From Diploscapter coronatus (lineage: Eukaryota > Nematoda > Chromadorea > Rhabditida > Rhabditidae), in contig OZ038422.1 in NCBI GenBank assembly GCA_964036155.1, positions 18,437,201-18,501,200 of the forward strand: DNA of 64,000 bases, read 5' to 3'. The translations under genes and the position numbers were made by a program. Below are positions 17,022 through 29,000 of this stretch, in pieces. Each line of letters begins with the position of its first letter. Position 1 is the first letter of the stretch. The notes beneath the pieces are model-generated. The model was given only the letters and a program-made list of their open reading frames with translations, did not search any database and had not been told where the DNA came from.

Positions 17022-20000
17022 CTGAAATTGAAAAATTATTCGGGTAATTTATTAATGGAAAAATTAAACTTTCAAAAAATGATAAGGCAGAAGCTTGGAA
17101 AGCATTTCATTTTTATGAACTTTTCAAAATCTATAAGTGTCGTACAATCTCGACTTTAAGATCATATCTAGCAGAGTATCGATACAATTCGAAAAAAGGC
17201 TCAGAGCCCTTATCCTTTTGTTATTCGAAAAATTAATTAGAAATAATGACATTTTGGGACAAAAATTCATATTAATTTTAGCTTGAAAAATTTTCAAGTT
17301 TCTGATCATGAGTTTTCGAGTCACGTAGTTTATAGAAACGATAAATTTTTACCAGGAGGACCCATCGGACCGTCCAAGCCGGGGAATCTTAAAACAGAGC
17401 CATTATTGGACGATATTGATCATTATTAAATTTTCGTTAGCATATTTGATCTCTTTCAAAACAGTGTTATTTTGAAGAAATTTGCATATTAGGAGTTAAA
17501 TACTCGAAATTATGTTACAAAAGGTATGTAAACTTATCTGGCAAGCCAGGCTGACCCTTCTCACCATTCAAACCTGGGCCACCTGCAAAAATAATGATTA
17601 ATGATGTTATATATATTTTAAAGCTAAATAAATTTAGAATTGAAGATCAACTTTAACATCTCAAAGCTTCAACAGAAACGCGATATTACATTGAGAGTTT
17701 AATTAAATTTAGTTTTAACAAGTTGGAAAAAATTCCCTAACCTGGATAGCCATCTCGGCCTGGGGCGCCATCAATTCCTGGAAGTCCATTCGGGCCTGGT
17801 GGGCTAAATTAGGCAGTTTATTTTCGGTTCGAATTTAGAGTCGTCTTAATTGAGATTATGCCTAATTTCAGATAAAACGCAATAATTCATTATATTACGG
17901 CATTTATAATTTGAAAATCATGCATCATCTCGATAAATCTCATAAACTTATACCCATCGAGTCCTGGCATTCCCTTCTCTCCTGAAAATTTACCATCATG
18001 AACATTTTCTGGCACAAAAATTTAATATTTGAACAAGGAATGCAAGTTATGTAAATGTTGAATCATGCTCAAAATCTGTAGGCAACTCCAACCGAACACA
18101 CTGATCACGATGATTAAGTCCGAAAACGCTAAAGGTCCCGAATAGCTCTGCAGCTTAGCTCCGAATTTCAACTATTCACTTCAACAATGCACCAATAAAA
18201 ATTCAAAATTAGCCTACATTGTAAAATTAAGCATTGGCAATGCCATTATTCGCTGCAGCAGCGAAGGGAAATTTGCACCCAAATTGCAGTACTATTTGGG
18301 ATCGTTAGCAATTTTTTGATTTGATTATCGTAATCGACGTGTTCAGTTTAGGTTATCACAAATTTTGAGCAGGACCCGTGATTTATATTGTTTGCATTCC
18401 TTGCAAGATTTAGAAGAATATTTTTCTTAGGCTGACTTTAAAGTACCACAAATAACTGACCTCTTATTCCAGGAACTCCTGCTGGGCCCATCGGACCTTA
18501 AATAATAGGTTTAGAGTTTCTTTTGCAGAATATATTTTAATGAAAAGCGAAATTCATTAAATTTGACAAGTTTAATGTGGAAAAATAAATAGCTAAAATT
18601 TTATGAAGCTAAAACTAGCATAAAAGTTACCTGGGGCTCCTGGTTGAATGATCGGCATCGGAGCAGGCTGTAAAAATTAAATTTTTAAATCTGCGATTAA
18701 TAAAATATCCCACCTGTCCTGGAAGACCGGGCTGACCTTGTTCACCTTAATTTTATTAATTGATTGGATTTTCTTCACTAATTGAATTCAACTTTTAAAG
18801 ACACATTATAAGTCTTTGGGAAAAAAATCGTATTTCAGAGAAATTATGAATCACCCTTCTGTCCTTCACGACCAGGAACTCCATCCAATCCGCGATCTCC
18901 CTTCATTCCCTGCAAATTTTAGCATTAATTTCAACTCGTTTTTGTCTTAACTATGGAGAATAAGCAATATTTTATTACTAACATATTTGGGTATTGCTTA
19001 CGCCCCAAAATATCCTGATAAAATCTCACCTCGAAACCGGGTTGTCCTAAGATTGTATTCATAAATGATTTTAATTTATTATTAAATTTAACTCTGACGT
19101 TAAAAGTTGACATTTCAACCTCAAAGTTAAAATTAACTATTCAAAATCATTTATGAATATCAGACCTGGAAGGCCGTCCAATCCTCGCTCGCCCTAAAAA
19201 AAAGTTGGATATAGCGAACATTACTTGAGTCTTGTAATAACAAGTTTAGTATTTCTAAAGTAAACTAAATTTCATAACATGAAATTTTATACCAAGACGA
19301 TTTTTGAAAGTTAATGCTATTTAAGTGATCTTGGCCGACAAACCTGAGGTCCTTGAGGTCCAAATTCACCCTTCTGGCCTGGCAATCCGGGCAAACCTAA
19401 ACATAAAATTATTTTCGAGTTTATAGTTGGTCTGGTAAAGATAGCATCGGCTAAAGATAAAAAAAAGATACAGATATGAATTCGAATTTAACCAAAAATG
19501 CATAAAATAATAAGTTTAAACTCACCATCTTTTCCTGGGTAACCTGGCTGACCGGGGGGTCATGAAATAGTAAAAATTAGGTTTAGAAATAATTTTTAAA
19601 AAAAAATATTTTTGCGAACTTTCTATCACATTAAAGAGTAAATATCATGAGAAATTTGATTTTCTAGCAGCTCTCATCTTAACTTCATTAAGGAACTAAT
19701 TATCATAAATCCTACCTTGTGGGCCTGGGAATGTTTGGCCGGGAGCTCCGGGAAGTCCGTCCAATCCTCGTTCACCCTAAACTCAAATTGTATTACTAAC
19801 TGCAAGGCTATCTGTGAGTTTTAGCTCGTTTCTAAGTAAGTTAAAATTTAAACAGTCCAAATTTTCTTGGCCAACAAACTATTTTATTTTCAGATGGTTC
19901 ACCCACCTTCTGGCCAGGAATTCCGGGCAATCCGGGCTGGCCCTGATTACCAGGATAACCACGTTCACCTATAATTTAAATTAGCGCATATTTAGTAGAA

Positions 20001-23000
20001 TTGTTGAATTTCAGAGTGAGTCAAAAGTTTGAAAAAATTCAAATTTTGAGAATTGGTACAGTACGTTCTTTGTCAAAGTTTCAGTTGATTTTAGGTATAA
20101 TTTAAAGTGAGGACACATAATGAACTTGTTAAGAATTTTTTTTTTTAAATCGAAATTCATAGATTATCATTCAAATACTATATATAGTTTGAAGATGCTT
20201 CCAAACTTTCAGCGCACTTTATACCGTAAGCAATAATACTTTCATCAGAAATAAAAAATGTTTTTAACCACCAACCTGGGGCGCCCTTCAAGCCGGGGAA
20301 GCCTAAAATAAACATGGTTAGACTGATTGAACCAGATTCATACATTTTTAGTATCATTTAAAACTCGCTATAAGAATTATTCAAAATTATTGTTCACGTT
20401 TTAGAATTACTGAAATGATTTTAAACTCTTACCTGGAGCTCCATCCATGCCTCGCTCACCCTTCTGGCCTGGGTATCCGTCCTAAATTAGGGGTTTTTAT
20501 CATCAGTAAAGGCTTAATTAGAATTACCTGTCCACGTTCGCCGGGCAGACCTAGGCAGAATTGTTGGTTTATCGTACGAGAAATTTAAAACAGCGATTTT
20601 TTGTTTTAATTCAACAAGATAATAGTTTAGAATTTCTCGTATAATAAACTAAATTTTCTACCTGGCAACCCTGCGTCACCCTTCTCGCCTCGCAGTCCAG
20701 GCAATCCTAAAAATAGATTGTTAAAATCAAGTTCTGTAAGGTCAAATTGATCATTTTTAGGATAAATTGACTAAATATGGTCCGAAATTTTTACCTGGTG
20801 GACCTTCAGGCCCAGGAATTCCATCTCTGCCACTGGGTCCAGGCAATCCAACTTCACCCTTAAAATAAACAACTTTAGAAACCTTCAAATTTAGAGTCGA
20901 TAAAGACGATATCTAAATTAGTTAAAGTTGACCTTGATGCCAGGAAGACCGGGCGCTCCTGAAATAATCAATTTATGGTCAAAATCCAGTGCTAATTTAT
21001 TTCAACCAACCGTTTTCACCAGGATAACCAGGTTGACCCCTCTCGCCCTGAAAATACATTTTTATGACATTAGATTACGCTGAGTTTAAATTTCGAATTT
21101 AATAAATGGTCAATTCTTCCATTTTTGCATTTCTACTAAATAAATTCGTCGATCAGCCCACCTTCTTTCCGGGGATTCCTGAGAATGGGAATTAATGAAT
21201 ATCGTGAAGATCACAATATTAAAAATTCGCAAAATACAGTTTTCAATAAATAAAAAGCGAATTCTTGATATTGATCGTTTGTGATATCCGTTAATTACCA
21301 GGAAGTCCACTGTGTCCTAAATTAGAAATATTAGGATGAATTTTTAACCTTTATTATCAATTTTTTATTAAAAATATCGAGAAAATTTACCTTTCGGTCC
21401 AACGGTTCCTGGAAGTCCAGGAAGTCCTGGTTCGCCTAAATTTGATTGATTATCTCGAGTTAATTTTTCCTGACGAATTTTGATTGTTAGTGGAAAATCT
21501 TGTTATTTTAATTATCTTCACAAAATAATTAAGAATCGATAAAGAAATTTAACATCCATAGAATGATACGTTCGGCAAAATGCTTCTTACCTCTCTGGCC
21601 TTGAACTCCTGGAAGACCTGGATTTCCCTAAAATTGAAAGAAATGGTCAAATTGTTCGTCTTTGTCTAGGAAAAAATTCTCCATCGGAAGTAAAACCAAC
21701 CTTCATTCCAGGATAACCCGGATTTCCTGAAATAAAATATTAGACTTTCTGTTAATCTCAAGATTCTAAAACCTGGCAATCCATCAAGTCCATTTCGGCC
21801 TGGAATTCCTGCTTCTCCCTAAATTTGAAATATTATTACTCTTAAATACTCAATTATTTTGAACTAGAAAAGGTAATGTAAGCTAAAGTTTTGTATTGAT
21901 AAATTTGCAATATATGATTGCTAATCGATATACCTTCAAGCCAGGAACTCCTGGCGATCCTCTAACGCCTTCCAAACCAGGCTGGAATTAAATTTACTGT
22001 AAGTTTAATTGAGAAATTAACGCTAGCAATTTCATATAGTTTCCATTTTATTTCATTATTAAACTTCAATTTCATTGCTAACGTCGATATTCGAAAAAAA
22101 ATCGCCAGAAAATTCAAACCTGTCCAGGTAAGCCGGGCAAACCTGCAAAAATTCATTAAATTTTGTTTGATTGATTAATTCTAGCAATACTGATCAATTT
22201 ATAGCTATGAGAAAAAGCCTTGTAAAAAATTATGTTTGAACAGTAATGCTTCAATATTAACTAAGTAATAACACACCTGCGTCGCCTTTCGCTCCAGGGA
22301 GTCTTAAAATTCAAAGATTATCCTCAAGTAGTAAAAATAAATAATAAAGTCAGACGGTATTAACTAATTTCAGTTTTTTTTCTGGCATTAAAAATGAATT
22401 GGTTGACTACTTGCATTAATACCGACTGCTGTGATTCACTTTTCCAGTAATTCTTTATATTCCAAACTAAAACTTATCTGGCATGCCGGGCGCGCCTTGT
22501 TCACCTTTGGGTCTTAAAACGGAATCATTAGACTTTGAAATAAATGCGTTTAAGAGATTTACACGCTGTCGGATTCGTATGTAAGTTTGACATAAATTTG
22601 TACATGACTTTTCACCCAAAATTCATTGTAAAGAAGTTAAAAATTGATTCAGAGGGTATAGTATGTGTAAGGTTAAGGATAAACCCCTTAAAAATCCTGT
22701 TATGTGTCGGGACAATATAAAATTCAATACAGAAAATTTTTGGAGATCAAAATCGAAGTCAAGATCGATTTCCGTAATCTCAAAATCGTTCCCTCCAGGT
22801 AATAACATTACCCTTCTTTCAAATTAGTTTCGATGGTTTCAGAAAAGTCTATACCATCATAATAAATTTGAATCAACTCAAATCACCAATTTAGTTCTAC
22901 AACTATTCTGCAAGAAGTACTTGCGAGATTAACCATTATGCCTCTGCATCTCTGCCCCTCTTACCCGCTCTTTCACCCTTCGCAGATACGCGTTGAACCC

Positions 23001-26000
23001 CTCTCTGCAATCTATTATCTTGGGGACAATAGAAAGTATATTCAATGACAGGGTCAGACTAAAGTGAATATTCAAATTCCAAGCTAAAGAATCAATTCGA
23101 AATGTTCCAAGAAAATAATTGCAATTGTGATAAACATTTTCGACAAGCTTGGCTAAAATCCTCATTAAGCTTTCACTAACTTTTCATTCGAAAAGATGCC
23201 CATGTGATTCCACATCTTCTGAAATCGATTATGAAACTAGACTGGTTTTATGAATATTTCTGTCTAAATTGGGAAGTTTCGAAACTTGGTTTTGAACTGA
23301 TACATAACTTTCTCGAAACTTGGCAACATTTATGTTCGAATTCCTCAAGCATAATCGCCGCAGAATGCGGAAAGGGGTGTAACAGCCAAACTTGTCGTAG
23401 ACGCTCTTAACACTAGCTTGACCTTGAGTGGAGTGCCAAATTGAGTGTAGTCACGCCTTTGATTCTTTTATTTCCCGTTCGTGTTTGCACGTTTTTTCAT
23501 GTGCAGTTTCATAATTTCTGGAAAAATCGGTTTCGAAGTGGTGATTTCAAACCTATTTTTAGCAAATTCTTGCGTGAAATTTGCCAGGAGTCATGTAATG
23601 GAGCACGCGCAATTTGGGCACTCAACATGATTCGAACTCGACTCCAGACATTTGCAGTGTTCAGCTTCTCCTATATAAGCCCAAGCAGGAGTCAGTCAAA
23701 CCATCAACTCATTGAAGGCTCTCATTCCTTCTACAACTTCCAAAACTCCCAAAATGGCCAAGCTGTTCGTTCTCGTCGCCTGCCTCGTTGCATCTCTCGC
23801 CCTCATCGTAGAAGCCAGCTACTACCACGTAAGCATTACAGATCCAGACTCGATATTCTATTCTTGAATTAATGATTTTAGAAGGACTACTACCAAAAGG
23901 ACTATGGGTACGGTTACGATAAATACAGCTACACCCCCAAGAAGTACTATTCCCCGAAGAAATACTATTCCAAATCCTACGGATATGAGGTCAGTCATTG
24001 AGACAATGAACTTCAAAGTAAAAGAGTGCTTGCAGAAGAAAGACTACTACTACTCGAAGCCATACTATGGTTATTCGGACTACTCGTCCAAGAAGGACTA
24101 CTACAGCTACTACTGAACAACACCAACTGTAGTTCTAAGATAGTCATAGTTTGAACTAGATCTAATATTATTTCTAAGCAGATAAAATAAATATTTTTCT
24201 CACGATAAACTGTCGTACTTTTTGAACTGTTGCAATAGCACAACATAACACAAAATGCTTGCTTTGAATAATCAAATTAGCCTTTTTAGAATCATAGAAA
24301 AGATTACGAATATCGAAACATGAAGAAATTATGGCATACAGTGGCGAGCAAAAGCTTTGCATCGCCGCTAGTTTTTACCGAAGAAAAGCTAGGAAATTAG
24401 ATTCCTTCACGTTTACTATGAAAAATAGTGGAATTTATTTTATATTTAGAAACTATTTATCATAGCATATTCGACCAGTTTGTTTGGTTATTGAAAAAAT
24501 GTTCTTAAAAATTTAGAATTTCCTTAACTATTGAAAAACAAAGAAAATTGTCGATTTTTCAGTTAAAGCCACCTTAAATTATAAAGATGTTTTCCGGGGA
24601 TAGGCCAATTTAGGATATAATGTCTATATATAAGGGCTTTCAAATGCGTCATCAATCAACTTCTGCATTTACTCACATGGACCTATGGAATTTTTTGAAA
24701 TCGATAAATTTTCGATTTTCTCGCCTGATAAAATTTCTCAAAAATCCATAACTTCTATAAATGTGATCGAACCGGGCTGAAACTTGGTAGATGGTCATGA
24801 TATATTCATTACAATATGCGTACAAAATTTTAGCCGGATTGGTGCACCACAAGTGGGTGAACCAGCATCATATCAAGATGTATGAGGTGATGCAAAACTT
24901 TTGCTCGTCACTGCATAAATGAACGAAATTGCTTGCGTTTGATTTTCTTCAACATTTTCGAATAGAAAATAAGGGATTGATATTTCGAAAGAAAGTCAAA
25001 GCGGATATAAATACACAACTTGCAAAATTGTTCGAATCCAAATTCGGTAGTCTTTTCTGAAGAAATTTTGTACGAAATTCCGATTTAAATTATGCATTTA
25101 AAAGTCATTTCGCTTATCCTGGGCCGAAGGTCTCGAAAGATTTATATATATATTTTTGAAAGATGAAAACAATTTTCTGTAAATCATGTTGAAAGAATAA
25201 TATGTTTTCTTCCGAAAAGTTAAATTGGGAGGGCTTTTTTAAAAGATTCGCAATCAGGGACTAGAGAGAACTCTATTTCTTCATCCAAATTTTGTTCTTA
25301 TTTCGATAAAGTTCAGACAGATTTCGAAAAAGGAGGCTAATTCCATTTGACTTTCAAAAATGTGATTTCGCTTTAAAGTGGGAAAAAATTCGCTCAAAAA
25401 TAGAGATAATACCTCTTAATGAAATTTATTAAAAAAAAAAAAACGAAATCCAGAAATAAATGCAGAATTGATTTTTAGCTGTTCTCGCGAATTTTGAAAA
25501 AAAAAAACATAAAAGCGCAATCCCCGATCTTTTGAAGTCCTAAATTAGAAATGGCAGGGTTAGAATTGCACGATATTTATGGATTATCCTAAATTAAAGG
25601 AAAAATTTTCAAACAATCGTCAAAAATAGTTTCCCAAGTTACACGAGTGCTATTAAATTCAATATCGATATTGTATTGTAACTCTTCGCTATTCTGAAAG
25701 TTCAAGAGAAGTAAAAGGAATTTCATTTTTCTAGCATTTTACGCAACGAAATCTCATGGTCATCGAGATTCCCTCCAATTAATTTAATTGCAATTTTCAA
25801 AAGTTTCATGCTGACGATCACTTACTAGATGGTTCATTTGCAATTTGACATTTTCACTATTTCTAGACTGAAGTGGTTTAACAGTGCATGGGGCATCGAA
25901 ATTTTGGCAGGAAAACTTATTTTCGACTGCAAATTTTGACGCGTAGTAAATGATGTCGCGAGTTCCGATGATTTGAACCGAACGTGAAATGGTTTTCCTG

Positions 26001-29000
26001 CCGCCTGAAGTGAGTTGTAACACAAGCACTTACTAAAGTATTGACTAATGCGTAATGCGTAATGCGCGTATGCCTCAAGTGAATGACCTCGAAAAAATAT
26101 TACCTAACTAGGGCCTATGAAAATGCGCTCTTCTGCTTCTCTAATGTTTCCGTACCTTGAAAGTGTGCGCTATCGTACATTTCGACTTTCTAACATGTAT
26201 TTTCAGTAAAAAAATCTGTAAAACTCTCCAGGGCAATTAGTCATTTCACGCATTTCAACACTAACTCGAAATGATCGGTCTTCTAATTTTTTCTCGTCTC
26301 TTGCTCACACTATATAAGTAGATATGAAGCTTGGAGAAGAACTAATACTCCAAACCAACTCTAAATCATCATGTCCAAATTTCTCATTCTACTTCTATCC
26401 ATTGCCATTATTGTTGCCATATACAATCTATCAGTCGATGCTCAAAAATACTACTTCGTAAGATTTTATATTGTTTTCTCACATTTTTGTGCTGATTTTC
26501 ATAATAATTAGTTAATTTCTTTCTCACTTAGCTTCTTTGGGATAGATGATTCGTGACATGACCCGAAAAATATCAATTACATTTTGCACACACTCACATA
26601 TCACTTAATTTCAATTTTTCAAGAAGGAAAACGATGAGTCTTCCTATTCAAATTTGCAAAATTATGAGAAAATCGAATAATTTACGATTCACAAATAATG
26701 TAAGTATATTTTTCAGAAGGAATATTTCCCAAATAAATTCAGTAGAAGACCTTCTCTCCAGGATATGATCGATAACATGCCATCTTATCTTAAACTCGCG
26801 CAAGAATAGAATTCAGCATAATTGCATTTTAGTTGATTGGTCAATAAAATTTTATTTTCTTAATTGAATTGAATTTCTAAGACAACTAATGACACTTGAA
26901 ACATTCTCATAAATTGATGTGAAGAGGGACGTCGGATAATTTAATCACATAGAAAATTCTTAGGATATTTTTCTATTGTTATCGAAAAGCTTTGGTTTGT
27001 AAAGAAATCATTATTTTCAGGAAAAATCTCGCTCGGTTTTTGCATATTACTTCAAATTGATTCTAAAATTTATTTTCTTATAATTTAGTCGTAGATTTTT
27101 TTTGCATAAAATTCTATTTCTCTTAAGTTAAATAGAAATTAAAACCGAGACGATTTTGATATGTTGAAAATTTACTTTGCATTTTAACTCGATTTTGATT
27201 TTCGACTAGCTCATGATAGGACTTTAATTTCTAATTTCAAAATTTAACTCTAAAATATTAGTTAGCATTGTTCTAGATCTAATTCTCATACTTCCACCCT
27301 TTCTATCTTCAAATCCCAGGTAAATGGTAACTTCCTAATCTTTTCAGTTTAAATCCGTGGCCAGTGAGTTAAAATGGGATGAAAATATTCACTTGTTGAA
27401 CTCTCAACATTCAACAATAGCTACTCCTTATTCTGGGGTGCAAACCACTTCACGGTTGAGTGTCATTGCAGTTTTCACTTATGAGAAAAGCTGACTATTC
27501 ATGCGAAAAGATATTCTAATAAAATTAATGCTATCAATATTTCAGAAAATAATCCACATGGATTAAGCCCATAGGTCGTTCATAATTCTTCAAGAATTAT
27601 TCATTTTACCCTTGAAAAATCGACGATAGTAACTCTACTGAGCCCGACAACGTGCATAATGATTGAAAAATGGACTTATCTGGAATTCCGGGCAGTCCTG
27701 CGATTCCTGGCAAGCCCTTTTCTCCTGGAATTCCTGATGATCCTGGCACTCTTAAAATTGAATCATTAGGAATTGTTTGGGATTTATTCAAAAAATTTCA
27801 ATACTTATTAGTGGCAACCGAAAATTTGGAATCTAACGTGACTTTTTAAAATTTATTCTAAAATGATTCTTTTTAAATAATTTTTCTTGACATTTGGCAG
27901 ATGTTCGCCAGAAAGCCCCTTACATGTGTATCAAATTTGAAAAGAATAATTCGATCATTACAAGTCAATTGACGCTTTGTGTTAAAATAAAGCTTTTGTT
28001 CCAAATTATGCTCGCCACTGTATACTTCTTTGGCAAAATTTAATTAAAGTTTTCATTATAAAAAAAAATTAGTTTGAATAAAATCAAAACTTATCTGGTT
28101 GGCCAGGATAACCACTCTCGCCCTTCATTCCAGGTAATCCTGAAAATTTAATTGATTAATTTCATAAATTAGGATTCAAGATATAATATTATGAAACTGT
28201 TAGGATAGGTATTGATTTAAAACATAAAATTTTTACCTGGCATTCCATTTTGGCCGCGCTCACCCTGAGGTCCCATGGGTCCGATATCGCCTGGGGGACC
28301 CTGAAATTTTATTTTAGTAGAATAGTATCTCAATTTTATCGTATAGCTTATGAACCGAGGCTACTCTTTCCAAAATTATGGTCTAACAAAATGGACAGAA
28401 TTTGAAAGTTATTTTCTTTCCGAAAAAAGGTGTTTAATAAGATAATATTATTTACCTGAGGGCCATCCAAACCTGGCAGACCTGGCTGGCCAGGCTCGAG
28501 AATGTTGGCTGGTGCGGGAAGTCCAGGCAAACCTTGCTCTCCCTGAAATATTTAGATTTTAAATGATATTTTAGCTGAATATGTAGTAAATTTTGGTAAA
28601 AAAGATCCCTTCTTAATCTCTCATAACAATGATAATTTGATAGTTGGAAAAACTTACGGGCAAACCGGGCATTCCATCGTTTCCTCGGTCTCCTAAAATT
28701 TCAAGAATTAGCTTCTAAAATATAGCTTTTTTTTAAAAGAATATTGCACATGAAGCAGAGATAATTCGATTAGGAGTGCAAAATAAGTACGATTTTATTT
28801 TGAAAAATTGCCATAATTTTATCATGATTTTCAACCGACCTTTATCGCCAGGAATTCCAGGCATTCCGGGTTGACCATATCCAGCTTCTCCTTTCAGGCC
28901 TAAAATTGAAAAGATGACTCTTTCTTTCTCTCAAAAATATGAGAAATTAGGCAGTAATAAATGTTAAACTTATCTGGCATTCCAGGAAGTCCATCTTGTC

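Larger units (their letters stand above)
17353..22513 (-). other. let-2: Collagen triple-helix exons, C-terminal third
   Basis: Gly-X-Y exons, right to left: 22478-22513, 22277-22303, 22120-22142, 21934-21981, 21773-21818, 21701-21726, 21591-21627, 21391-21435, 21299-21316, 21162-21178, 21011-21047, 20933-20958, 20795-20858, 20662-20706, 20528-20550, 20433-20481, 20276-20302, 19907-19968, 19716-19776, 19526-19561, 19344-19396, 19166-19193, 19030-19046, 18855-18909, 18714-18745, 18631-18667, 18461-18496, 17954-17981, 17742-17803, 17538-17582, 17353-17388. Most introns split a Gly codon G|GN; some fall between codons. A helix interruption (PAPMPIIQP) lies in 18631-18667. Confidence 0.88.
22514..27679 (-). 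other. Candidate AT-AA intron 3, 5.2 kb, hosting two nested genes
   Basis: CCAG, then ATAAGTCCA...ATGATTCCGTTTTAA, then GACCCAAAGG. It contains two + strand genes (23754-24116 and 26371-26809), a transposon-like element (24339-24913) and otherwise AT-rich sequence without recognisable exons. Confidence 0.5.

Noticed and set aside
25020..25060. ttgttcgaatccaaattcgg, like a tRNA T-arm/B box
   Set aside because: No matching acceptor stem, D-arm or anticodon arm at the right spacing.
25784..26029. 81-codon minus-strand frame between the nested genes
   Set aside because: No signal peptide, splice structure or family resemblance; likely chance.
22514..27679. Missing Gly-X-Y exons inside the long collagen intron
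   Set aside because: No stretch with Gly at every third codon bounded by splice-like sites was found, and the phase closes across the intron.
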